NCBI GenBank assembly: GCA_017549335.1
Contig: JAFYVB010000009.1
Span: 23,118-87,117, forward strand
Direction: 5' to 3'
DNA from: Clostridia bacterium
GTDB taxonomy: Bacteria; Bacillota; Clostridia; Christensenellales; Aristaeellaceae
DNA length: 64,000 nt
Position numbers and translations under genes: made by a program. The notes below the pieces were generated by a model that saw nothing but the letters and a program-made list of their open reading frames with translations, made no database searches and was not told the origin of the DNA. This document shows positions 37,298 to 45,300 of this stretch, one piece after another (the stretch's first letter is position 1; each line of letters opens with the position of its first letter).

Positions 37298-37323
37298 AGG
37301 ATGAACAGGTTCATGTTCATCCT
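37298..37323 (+). promoter_or_regulatory. Operator copy 2, perfect palindrome
   Basis: AGGATGAACA-GGTTCA-TGTTCATCCT: 10 bp arms are perfect inverted repeats around six bases. It begins 9 bp after the -10, as does copy 1 at 10 bp. This is an inducible-repressor arrangement. No LacI- or GntR-family gene is in the window. Confidence 0.8.
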
Positions 37324-37365
37324 AAAATGATTATTCCTCAAAGTAGGAAAGGAAGGAAACCCAAT

Positions 37366-38661
37366 ATGAAGAAACTGCTGGCCCTGATTCTGGCTGCGCT
37401 CATGCTGGCTTCCATGGTTCCCGCCATGGCCGCGACCGAGTATGACGTAACCGAACCCATCACCATCACCTGGTGGCACGCTCACGAAGGCGCTTACGCC
37501 GACGATATGGAGTGGATGGTTAACAAGTTCAACACCGAAAACAACATGGGCATCACCGTTGTACCTCAGTACATCGGCTCCTACACCGAAATCAACACCC
37601 AGTTCATCGCTGCTGACGCTGCCGGCACCGGCACCGTTCCCGCTCTGGTGACCTGCAATACCTCCTATCCCGCCGGTTACGGCAACGACGGTCTGTGCGA
37701 AGTGCTCGATCCCTACATCGACGCTTTCGAATATGACCTCGAAGACTTCGGCGAAGGCCTGATCGCCTCCACCAGCTTCGACGGCGAGCAGATCTGCCTG
37801 CCCTACCTGATCTCCACCCAGTGCATCTACTACAACAAGACCGCTGCTCAGGAAGAAGGCATCACCATCCCCACCAAGTTCGAAGAACTGGATGAGTTCC
37901 TGGCGAAGGCCACCCTGTTCAACGAAGACGGCACCACCAAGCGTTACGGCCTCGTATTCGGCGGCTGGGACTACTGGTACTATGAAATGTTCTACAAGAA
38001 CAACGGCGTTCAGTGCGTCCTGCCCGATGGCACCACCGACGTGAACTCCGAAAAGGCCGTTGCCATCACCACCAAGATCAAGGAATGGATCGACAAGGGC
38101 TACGCTTACTATGCCTACGGCACCGGCGCTTCCACCAACATGCGCGAGCTGTTCTGGACCGACATGGGCGCTTTCGCCGTTTCCCACACTTCCTCCATGT
38201 ATGACACCTACGTATCCAAGGTTGGCGACAAGTTCGAAGTTGGTATGGCTTGGCAGCCCAACAGCGACGGCGAGTCCTACAAGTCCGAAGTTGGCGGCTC
38301 CGCCATCCTGATCCCCGCCAAGGCTTCTCAGGCTGAAAAGAACGCTGCCTGGCAGTTCCTGATGTTCATGACCAGCCCCGAAATCAACCTGTACTGGGCT
38401 GACAAGACCGGTTACTTCCCCACTCGTCAGAGTGTTGAAGGCACCCCCGCTTACGATGAGTATCTGCAGCGCAAGCCCGAGATGAAGAACATCGTCTCCA
38501 TGGCTCAGTGGATCAACCCCCGCAACCAGCATCCCGCTTACGACGCCTGCGCGAACCTGTGGCGCACCGCTCTGTATGAAATCTTCAACAACAACGCTCC
38601 CATCCAGGCCACTCTGGATCAGCTGGCTGTCGAAATCACCGAAACTCTGGCTGACAACTAA
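37366..38661 (+). CDS. Extracellular sugar-binding protein of an ABC transporter
   Basis: A 431 aa family 1 solute-binding protein of the MalE/UgpB type; the mature part begins near TEYDVTEPITITWWHAHEG. The signal peptide MKKLLALILAALMLASMVPA ends in AMA and has no lipobox cysteine, so it should be released or held by other means rather than lipid-anchored. Codons end mostly in C, as in highly expressed genes. The start at 37366 follows GGAAGG. It leads two permease genes, and a stem-loop and repeat element lie in between. The ATPase is not encoded here and is probably shared. Confidence 0.92.
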   Translation: MKKLLALILAALMLASMVPAMAATEYDVTEPITITWWHAHEGAYADDMEWMVNKFNTENNMGITVVPQYIGSYTEINTQFIAADAAGTGTVPALVTCNTSYPAGYGNDGLCEVLDPYIDAFEYDLEDFGEGLIASTSFDGEQICLPYLISTQCIYYNKTAAQEEGITIPTKFEELDEFLAKATLFNEDGTTKRYGLVFGGWDYWYYEMFYKNNGVQCVLPDGTTDVNSEKAVAITTKIKEWIDKGYAYYAYGTGASTNMRELFWTDMGAFAVSHTSSMYDTYVSKVGDKFEVGMAWQPNSDGESYKSEVGGSAILIPAKASQAEKNAAWQFLMFMTSPEINLYWADKTGYFPTRQSVEGTPAYDEYLQRKPEMKNIVSMAQWINPRNQHPAYDACANLWRTALYEIFNNNAPIQATLDQLAVEITETLADN

Positions 38662-38688
38662 TCAATCTGTCTGATTGATTCTCCCAAC

Positions 38689-38715
38689 GGGAGGGGAAGA
38701 TTTTCTTCCCCTCCC
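38689..38715 (+). terminator. Stem-loop after the binding-protein gene
   Basis: GGGAGGGGAAGA / TCTTCCCCTCCC is a perfect 12 bp stem with a TTT loop, but no T-run follows. It more likely protects the 3' end of the binding-protein message and lets some transcription continue to the permeases. Confidence 0.65.
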
Positions 38716-38727
38716 TTAACCCTGTCT

Positions 38728-38822
38728 ATAGGGGCGGGGCATGCCCCGCCTGATGGCCCCTTCGAACCATCTCATCCCGCACAATTCGGGATATTCTGCT
38801 ACGAGGCATGGTTCGCCCCTAC
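38728..38822. repeat. MITE-like element with TAGGGGCG ends
   Basis: A 95 bp sequence with inverted ends: TAGGGGCGGGGCATGCCCCG at the left and, on the other strand, TAGGGGCGAACCATGCCTCG at the right. Inside are GGGGC-ATGCCCC and an ATCCCG/CGGGAT stem. Short TAGGGGCG-ended repeats of this kind are widespread in Clostridia. It sits between the binding-protein and first permease genes without separating their direction. No flanking duplication is clear. Confidence 0.75.
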
Positions 38823-38854
38823 ACGACATAAAACAACGAATGAGGTTGGTAAAC

Positions 38855-40576
38855 GTGAAAACTGCAGCAGATCGCGCGTTCAAAAAAGCAATGCGCGCCC
38901 ATGAAAGACGACTGATTTCCAAGCGTCAGCGTGTCAGCGGCTTGGTACTGATCGTGCTGGGCATCCTGTTCCTGTCCGTGGGTCTGTTCGGCTGGCTGGT
39001 CGGCGATATGCAGCTCGCCTCCCTGTCCACTCTGACCGAGCAGGTCTATGCCGCCCGTGAAACCGCCCAGAGCGCCGGCACCGGCGTTTTCGGCGCCTTC
39101 GACCTGGATGGTGAGGACAGCGGCGCCCGTATCTTCTACGCCGAATACACTTCCGGCGAAGAAAAAGGCTCCATCAACGCACAGGATTTCAAGATCGAGG
39201 AGAACAAAAAGTCCCTCAAGGGTGAGGGTCTCCAGTTCCCCGGCACCAAGGATTACCCCAATCTGGTGGTTGCCGAAGAAAAGCCCGTCAAGCTTGACAA
39301 CGGTATGGAATTCACCCAGAGCGTGAAGCTCCGCGGCGCCGGTTCCAGCAAATACCGCAGTCTGAAGCTGACCGTGGATGCTCCCGGCACGCTGAACGTT
39401 TGGGCCGTTTCTTCCAAGGCCGGTCAGGAACGCAAGCTGGTTCTGTACAACACCAAGGGCACTGAAGTTGCCGAAGTGATGGCTCCTGCCAGCGCCGAAG
39501 GCACACTGACCGCTCTGACCTTTGCCATCCCCGGCAGCGGCACGTACTATGTGTCCTCCAAGGGTGACATTCCCATCGCTCCCGTCAGCACCATCATGAA
39601 CCTGGCCATCGTGCTGCTGATCATCGGCGGTATGCTGATTTTCAACGGTATCGTTATGCGCATCCAGCGTTGGGAGAGCATGAAGGACCTGTTCTTCGTC
39701 GAACCCGTCATTCTGTTCTTCATGATGTTCGTTTACTATCCCATGGTTGACCTGGTTCGTATTTCCTTCACGAACATGGGCATCCTGACCACCGGTATGC
39801 AGGAGTTCGTCGGCTGGAACAACTACGACTGGTTCATCAATCAGTCCGGTTCCCGCTACTTCTGGCAGAGCCTGGGCGTAACCGCCACCTACACCTTCTG
39901 GGAGATCGTGATCACCCTGATCGGCGGCATCCTGCTGGCGCTTCTGTTTAACCGCATGACCCGCACCTTCAACGCCTTCCGTGCCATCGTGTTCATGCCC
40001 AAGTACATCGCCGTTTCCACCAGTGCCGTAGTATTCATGTGGATCCTGTATGCTCCCATGGCCGGCGGCGCGGGCGCCCAGAACGACGGTATTCTGAACT
40101 TTGCGCTGAGCCGTTTCGGCATTCAGGGCCCCCGCTGGCTGATTGACGAAGCCACCGCCCTGACCGGCGTTCTGATCCTCACCGGCTGGCGCGTTGTAGG
40201 CTACGCCATGATGATCTACCTCTCCGCCATGCAGGGTATCCCGAAGGATTACTACGAGGCTGCCTCCATCGACGGCGCCGACGGCGTACAGCAGTTCCGC
40301 TACATCACCGTTCCGCTGCTGGCTCCCACCACCCTGTTCCTGTTCGTAACCACCTTCATCGCCAGTATGAAGGTATTCCAGTCGGTAGACGTTATGACAG
40401 GCGGCGGTCCCGGCTACGCCACCAACGTAATGGTACAGTGGATTTACAACCTGACCTTCAAGGACTTCCGCACCGCCCGCGGCGCGGCCGTCTCGCTGGT
40501 GTTCTTCCTGATCCTGCTGGTGTGCACCACCGCTACCATGAAGTACTCCAAGAAGAACGTCAACTACGATTCGTAA
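38855..40576 (+). CDS. ABC sugar permease 1 with inserted extracellular domain
   Basis: The GTG at 38855-38857, 9 nt after GAGG, is the start; earlier codons of the frame come from the MITE. The 573 aa protein is nearly twice the normal size (about 290 aa). Residues 28-48 form a membrane helix, 50-240 lie outside, and a second helix at about 246-266 precedes a normal MalF/UgpA-type permease (275-573) with the EAA motif YEAASIDGADGVQQF. The outside part ends in a beta-sandwich-like stretch with RGAGSSKYRSLKLTVDAPG and GTYYVSSKGD, a pattern found in pectate-lyase-associated sugar-binding domains. It probably presents or gates the sugar at the channel; that is an inference. Confidence 0.9.
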   Translation: MKTAADRAFKKAMRAHERRLISKRQRVSGLVLIVLGILFLSVGLFGWLVGDMQLASLSTLTEQVYAARETAQSAGTGVFGAFDLDGEDSGARIFYAEYTSGEEKGSINAQDFKIEENKKSLKGEGLQFPGTKDYPNLVVAEEKPVKLDNGMEFTQSVKLRGAGSSKYRSLKLTVDAPGTLNVWAVSSKAGQERKLVLYNTKGTEVAEVMAPASAEGTLTALTFAIPGSGTYYVSSKGDIPIAPVSTIMNLAIVLLIIGGMLIFNGIVMRIQRWESMKDLFFVEPVILFFMMFVYYPMVDLVRISFTNMGILTTGMQEFVGWNNYDWFINQSGSRYFWQSLGVTATYTFWEIVITLIGGILLALLFNRMTRTFNAFRAIVFMPKYIAVSTSAVVFMWILYAPMAGGAGAQNDGILNFALSRFGIQGPRWLIDEATALTGVLILTGWRVVGYAMMIYLSAMQGIPKDYYEAASIDGADGVQQFRYITVPLLAPTTLFLFVTTFIASMKVFQSVDVMTGGGPGYATNVMVQWIYNLTFKDFRTARGAAVSLVFFLILLVCTTATMKYSKKNVNYDS

Positions 40577-40592
40577 GGAAGGAGGCGACAAT

Positions 40593-41975
40593 ATGCTTAA
40601 CAATCAGAAAAAACTCGGCATTGCTCTCGTATTGACCGCAAGCGTCCTCTTGGTCGCCGCTTTCCTCGCGGTACCCTTCGGCGCCACTTCTGCGGTGCGC
40701 ACCACGCTGGCCATCATTGGCGCCGTTCTCCTGCTCTGTGCCGCCCCGATCATGTGGAAAGACGGCATCAAGCGCATTAAAGACGAGCCCCGTCGCAAGG
40801 GTAGCCTGCTGACCATGCGTCAGAGCGGTTTCTTCGATTTCATCGTTCTTCTGCTGATCGTTGCCACCATCCTGGCCGCCATGGGTGTCTTCGGCCTGAT
40901 CACCTACAACTCCACCCTGAGCAAGCACATCGCCCTTGCCGGCAGCAACGTAAAGACGCTGGAAGAAGCTCGTCTGGTTCCCGAATTCATCGAGTACAAC
41001 TTCAAGAAGGATCTTAACTTCGTCGCCGCTTCTTATGGTTCTTTCCTTCTCATCGCGACCATCATCTTCGTTGCGTGTGTGGTTTCCCTCGTGTACATGC
41101 GCTTTATCTCTCCCATCGTAAGAGCTGACGAAAGCCTGCAGCGTGCTCACAAGATCTACCGCACCACCGCTCAGTATGCCGCTGCGATCGTAGTCGTACT
41201 GCTGATGCTGTTCCCCATCTACTGGATGATCATTTCTTCCTTCAAGACCTCCGACGAACTTCTCGCCGCCGTTCCTACCCTGTGGCCCAAGGAGTTCATC
41301 TGGTCCAACTACCCCGACGTGCTCAAGAAAGCTCCCTTTGATAAGTATTTGATCAACACCCTGATCACCACGTTGGTCATCATGGTGGGCGAGCTGACCG
41401 TTGGCGTAATGGCTGCCTACGGCTTCTCCAAGGGCACGTTCGTCGGCCGCGAGTTCCTGTTCATGCTGGTTCTGGGCGCCCTGATGGTTCCCATCCAGGT
41501 CACCTTCGTTCCGATCTACGTTTTCATCGCCCGTATGAACATGATCGATACCTACGCCGGCATCATCGTTCCCAATCTGGTTTCCGCTTACTTCGTGTTC
41601 ATGCTAAGGCAGAACTTCATGGCGGTTGACAACAGCTACATCGAAGCCGGTAAGGTGGACGGCATGGGCCGCTTCGGCACCATCTTCCACGTGCTGTGCC
41701 CCATGTGCAAGCCCACCTTGATCACCGTTTCCATCATCACCTTCATCAACGGCTGGAACTCCTACTTCTGGCCCAAGATGATCAGCAAAACCGTAGCTTC
41801 CCGTACCATCGCCGTCGGTGTGCAGCAGCTGAAGAACACCTTCGCCGGTATGGAAGTTTCCAACTACAACGAGATCATGGCCGGCGCCGTAATGGCCATC
41901 GTGCCCATTATCGCCCTGTTCCTGATCCTGCAGAAGTACATCATGACCGGTATGTCCAAGGCCGCCATGAAGTAA
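40593..41975 (+). CDS. ABC sugar permease 2 with N-terminal membrane extension
   Basis: The 460 aa protein has a normal UgpE/MalG-type permease from about residue 188 (FPIYWMIISSFKTSDE) with the EAA motif EAGKVDGMGRFGTIFH near 349. Before it lies an extra domain with four membrane helices and a loop of about 35 residues (about 105-140), not found in ordinary MalG/UgpE. The start is the ATG at 40593, after GGAGG. It follows permease 1 by 16 bp. A strong terminator ends the operon. No ABC ATPase gene is nearby. Confidence 0.9.
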   Translation: MLNNQKKLGIALVLTASVLLVAAFLAVPFGATSAVRTTLAIIGAVLLLCAAPIMWKDGIKRIKDEPRRKGSLLTMRQSGFFDFIVLLLIVATILAAMGVFGLITYNSTLSKHIALAGSNVKTLEEARLVPEFIEYNFKKDLNFVAASYGSFLLIATIIFVACVVSLVYMRFISPIVRADESLQRAHKIYRTTAQYAAAIVVVLLMLFPIYWMIISSFKTSDELLAAVPTLWPKEFIWSNYPDVLKKAPFDKYLINTLITTLVIMVGELTVGVMAAYGFSKGTFVGREFLFMLVLGALMVPIQVTFVPIYVFIARMNMIDTYAGIIVPNLVSAYFVFMLRQNFMAVDNSYIEAGKVDGMGRFGTIFHVLCPMCKPTLITVSIITFINGWNSYFWPKMISKTVASRTIAVGVQQLKNTFAGMEVSNYNEIMAGAVMAIVPIIALFLILQKYIMTGMSKAAMK

Positions 41976-41991
41976 TTCAAGCAAAGCAAAA

Positions 41992-42016
41992 GCCCCCTCT
42001 TCGGAGGGGGCGTTTT
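41992..42016. terminator. Terminator after the permease operon
   Basis: GCCCCCTC-TTCG-GAGGGGGC with TTTTGTTTT after it. It also lies just after the convergent FAD gene and could serve it weakly. Confidence 0.93.
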
Positions 42017-42025
42017 GTTTTGCCT

Positions 42026-43786
42026 TTATGCATAAAGTCTGATTTCAAACAGCCTGACCGTTTCTTCGCCGTGGGTCTGCAGCCGGTCGATCACAACCTG
42101 ATCGCATACGATGCCGGGCAGCTGCAGGATATTGAACCGCTGATACAGATCATCCGCCTGCATTTCATGCACACATTCACCCGCGTTCAGCAGCCGTACA
42201 CGGCAGGATCTCAAAAGCTCGGGAGGGGTGGATCTTGTCTGCCGTCCGATCACACCTTTGTTAATGCTGATGGTCAGCTCCCGGGAGAGGTTGCTGTCTG
42301 CCTTGATATGCAGTTCCTTCAGCGCCGCAGCAAACTGCAATTTCACCGTCAGTACCGGTTCATCACTGCATTTTGCCGCCCAGCAATGAGTTTCTTCCCC
42401 TACCGTGCGCGAAATGCCGCTGGACAGGTTCTCTGCAGGGCAATTTACAAGCGCGTGCGTAGATGTGATTTTCGCCGTCCGCGCCAAATCCTTTTCATCG
42501 TGATTGACAATCCCCGGAATATAGCAGTCATCCCGCAAAAGCATTTGCTGCAGTTCATCGATATGCGCATTCACTTCGCGAGGCGAGATCCCCTCCCGCA
42601 AAGCGATATGCGCAGCCGTGCCCACTGCCTGACCGCCCACGGCACAGGTGGCCATCACACGGGCAGAGGCAAAGGCCATGTGCGAAGCGCTGATGATGCG
42701 TCCGCAGACAAACAGATTGTCAGTGTTTCCGGAATAGAAGCAGCGGTACGGGACAGTATACACGTCAGGCAAATGCAGGAACACCGTGGGTTCCTCGCTG
42801 TCGCTCAAGAAACCCTCGATCACATGCACGTCCATGGGCCAGCCACCGTAAGCCACGGCATCGCTGAAGCGGGCGCCGCTTTGGCAATCCTGTTCCCGCA
42901 GCACATAGTCCCCCAGCACGCGGCGGCTTTCCCTCTTGCCGGGCAGCATCCCTACCCATTCCAGCTCATAATTCTCCGATCCGTGATCGCCGCCGTTTTT
43001 GATATGATCCCACATGCCGTACACGGCTTTCAAAAGTTCCTCGCGCAGCTCTTCCGCATCGGAAATGGTATCAAATTTTCCGCCGCCCAACTCGATCCAC
43101 CAATAGCCCGAGGTGATATCCTTGTGCACGCGGCGGCGCAGGTCATGTTCGGTATAGGTATTGGCAAAATCCGGTTTGACAAAGGGAACCGCCTCTCCCA
43201 TGTCCCGGGCCTTGAACATCAGGGAATTGCCCATGGTGCAGTGATCGGCTGTTTCGGGTGCATGCACCTCTCCGTAGGTATCTTTGCTTTCACGGCCGAT
43301 CACGTACTCCGCGCCTGCCAGATAAGAAAGCGTACCGTCGCCGGTAGCATCCACAAACAGCGGTGCGTGAAAGGTATATCTCTTTTCCGTTGTCTGCTGA
43401 TAAGCGGAAATGCTTATGATCCTGCCGTTCTCCGTTTCCGCATGATCCATGCAGGTATTCAGAAACAGCGTCAGATTTTCCTGCGCCATGACTTTATCAA
43501 ACAGCACAGCATCAAAAACAGGATAGCTGTTCATGGGATTTCTGCGCTTGTTTTCCAGCAGGATTTCTTCAATAATGCCCGTTTCGCGGGCGTTTTTGCG
43601 CTTCATATGATGATCCGCGCCGCAGATATGCATGCGGATCTCGCTGGATGCGTTGCCGCCCAGCACGCTGCGGGCATGGATCAGCGCCGTATTGACACCC
43701 TTTCGTGCAGCAGCAAGCGCTGCGGTCAGACCGCTCATTCCGCCGCCCACCACAATCAGGTCGAAATGCATGGAAATATGCTGCAT
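42026..43786 (-). CDS. FAD-dependent oxidoreductase
   Basis: A 586 aa member of the FAD_oxidored family (the one with a succinate-dehydrogenase-like Rossmann fold). The dinucleotide site VVGGGMSGLTAALAAARKG is at the N-terminus; then LGGNASSEIRMHICGAD, VDATGDGTLSYLAGAE, and NLFVCGRIISASHMA. The C-terminal 120 residues look beta-rich. Proteins of this family often occur in sugar-degradation loci, perhaps oxidising sugar alcohols or keto intermediates. The start at 43786 follows GGGAGGGATAGA. Substrate unknown. Confidence 0.85.
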   Translation of the reverse strand: MQHISMHFDLIVVGGGMSGLTAALAAARKGVNTALIHARSVLGGNASSEIRMHICGADHHMKRKNARETGIIEEILLENKRRNPMNSYPVFDAVLFDKVMAQENLTLFLNTCMDHAETENGRIISISAYQQTTEKRYTFHAPLFVDATGDGTLSYLAGAEYVIGRESKDTYGEVHAPETADHCTMGNSLMFKARDMGEAVPFVKPDFANTYTEHDLRRRVHKDITSGYWWIELGGGKFDTISDAEELREELLKAVYGMWDHIKNGGDHGSENYELEWVGMLPGKRESRRVLGDYVLREQDCQSGARFSDAVAYGGWPMDVHVIEGFLSDSEEPTVFLHLPDVYTVPYRCFYSGNTDNLFVCGRIISASHMAFASARVMATCAVGGQAVGTAAHIALREGISPREVNAHIDELQQMLLRDDCYIPGIVNHDEKDLARTAKITSTHALVNCPAENLSSGISRTVGEETHCWAAKCSDEPVLTVKLQFAAALKELHIKADSNLSRELTISINKGVIGRQTRSTPPELLRSCRVRLLNAGECVHEMQADDLYQRFNILQLPGIVCDQVVIDRLQTHGEETVRLFEIRLYA

Positions 43787-43822
43787 TCTATCCCTCCCGA
43801 AATGTACAAACCTACTGTTATC

Positions 43823-43851
43823 ATTATAGTTTATAATACTGTTTTCGGCAA
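43823..43851 (-). promoter_or_regulatory. Promoter of the FAD oxidoreductase gene
   Basis: TTGCCG (43846-43851) and TATAAT (43823-43828) on the minus strand, 17 bp apart, about 37 bp before the start. Confidence 0.75.
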
Positions 43852-43880
43852 GCGATATTCTCTCCCGGGCCGTTTTCGTC

Positions 43881-43910
43881 TTGCGCAGACAATCGTATCT
43901 GTGCTATAAT
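43881..43910 (+). promoter_or_regulatory. Promoter of the NSS-BadF pair
   Basis: TTGCGC (43881-43886), 18 bp, then TGC-TATAAT (43905-43910), an extended -10, 40 bp before the symporter start. Confidence 0.75.
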
Positions 43911-43950
43911 TCCTCGTATATTTCCCATTCAGAAAAGAGGTTTTCTTTCC

Positions 43951-45291
43951 ATGAAAGAACGCGAAAGGCTTTCTTCCCGCCTCGGTTTTATCTTTTTGAG
44001 CGCCGGCTGCGCCATCGGCTGCGGCAACGTATGGAAATTCCCGTGGATGGCCGGTCAGTATGGCGGCGGCGGCTTTGTGCTGATCTATATTCTCTGCCTG
44101 CTGGTGCTGGGGCTTCCCGTCATGGTAATGGAATTCTCCCTTGGCCGTGCTGCGCAGGCAAGCCCTGTCAAGATGTATCAAAAGCTGGAAAAGCCCAAAC
44201 AGAAATGGCATCTGCACGGGTACTTTGCGCTGTTTGGCAATGTGTGCCTCATGTCCTTTTACACCTGCGTGACGGGCTGGCTGATCTATTATTGCCTTCG
44301 TTTCGTCATCGGGCAGAACGCCGGTCTGGCCTTTAATCCCATGCTGACCTCACCTTCCGTGAATATGATTTTCATGGGCGTCACGGTAGCCGCAGGCTTC
44401 TTTATCCTTAGCTTCAATTTGCAGGGTGGTCTGGAGCGCATTACCAAGTATATGATGTCCGCGCTGCTTGTCCTGATGGTGGTTCTTGCCATTAACAGCA
44501 TGACCATGACAGGCACCAAAGAGGGCCTTGCCTTCTATCTTCTGCCCGATCTGACAAAGATCACGCCCTCGGTGATTGTGGGCGCCATGAATCAGGCTTT
44601 CTTCACGCTGAGCCTCGGCATCGGCTCCATGGCGATCTTCGGCAGTTACATCGACAAGGAACGCGCGCTGTTGGGAGAATCGGTCAATGTGATCGTTCTG
44701 GACAGCTTTGTTGCCATCACTGCCGGCCTTATCATTTTCCCCGCCTGCTTTACCTACGGTCTTGAAGTGCAGGCCGGTCCTGCGCTGCTGTTTGATACCA
44801 TGGCCACGGTGTTCAATAACATGAAATTCGGCCGCCTGTGGGGCGCTGTTTTCTTCCTGTTCATGGTCATGGCCGCTTTCTCTACGGTGCTGGCGGTATT
44901 TGAAAACATCCTCGCCTGCGTCCGTGAGCTGACAGGCTGGAGCCGCAAAAAGGGCTGCATCGTTTGCGCGGCGGGCCTCTTCCTCACCTCCACCACCACT
45001 GCGCTGGGCTTTAACCTGATCAAGTTCACGCCCTTTGCAAAAGGCTCCACCTTCCTTGATTTCTGGGATTTCCTTGTATCCACCAACCTTCTGCCCATCG
45101 GCTCGCTGGTGTTCGTGATCTTCTGCTGCTCCAAGCGCTACGGCTGGGGCTGGGACAAATTCATGCAGGAAGCCAACACCGGCAAGGGCATGAAGATCAA
45201 AGCGTGGATGAAGCCGATTTTCTGCTATATCGTTCCTGCTGCGATCATCGTGATCTATATCATGGGTCTTGTTAATTTCAAGTGGAAGTAA
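43951..45291 (+). CDS. Sodium-dependent transporter of the NSS (LeuT) family
   Basis: The 446 aa protein starts with the NSS signature CGNVWKFPWMAGQYGGGGFV and has about 11 membrane helices. NSS proteins move amino acids or amines with Na+. The substrate cannot be told from the sequence. The AAAAGAGG site lies before the ATG. It is 9 bp ahead of the BadF-type kinase gene in one transcript. Confidence 0.92.
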   Translation: MKERERLSSRLGFIFLSAGCAIGCGNVWKFPWMAGQYGGGGFVLIYILCLLVLGLPVMVMEFSLGRAAQASPVKMYQKLEKPKQKWHLHGYFALFGNVCLMSFYTCVTGWLIYYCLRFVIGQNAGLAFNPMLTSPSVNMIFMGVTVAAGFFILSFNLQGGLERITKYMMSALLVLMVVLAINSMTMTGTKEGLAFYLLPDLTKITPSVIVGAMNQAFFTLSLGIGSMAIFGSYIDKERALLGESVNVIVLDSFVAITAGLIIFPACFTYGLEVQAGPALLFDTMATVFNNMKFGRLWGAVFFLFMVMAAFSTVLAVFENILACVRELTGWSRKKGCIVCAAGLFLTSTTTALGFNLIKFTPFAKGSTFLDFWDFLVSTNLLPIGSLVFVIFCCSKRYGWGWDKFMQEANTGKGMKIKAWMKPIFCYIVPAAIIVIYIMGLVNFKWK

Positions 45292-45300
45292 GGAGCCGTC

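Noticed and set aside
38741-38854. Upstream extension of permease 1 from an ATG in the MITE
   Set aside because: The GTG at 38855 has a proper GAGG site; the upstream residues are translated repeat sequence.
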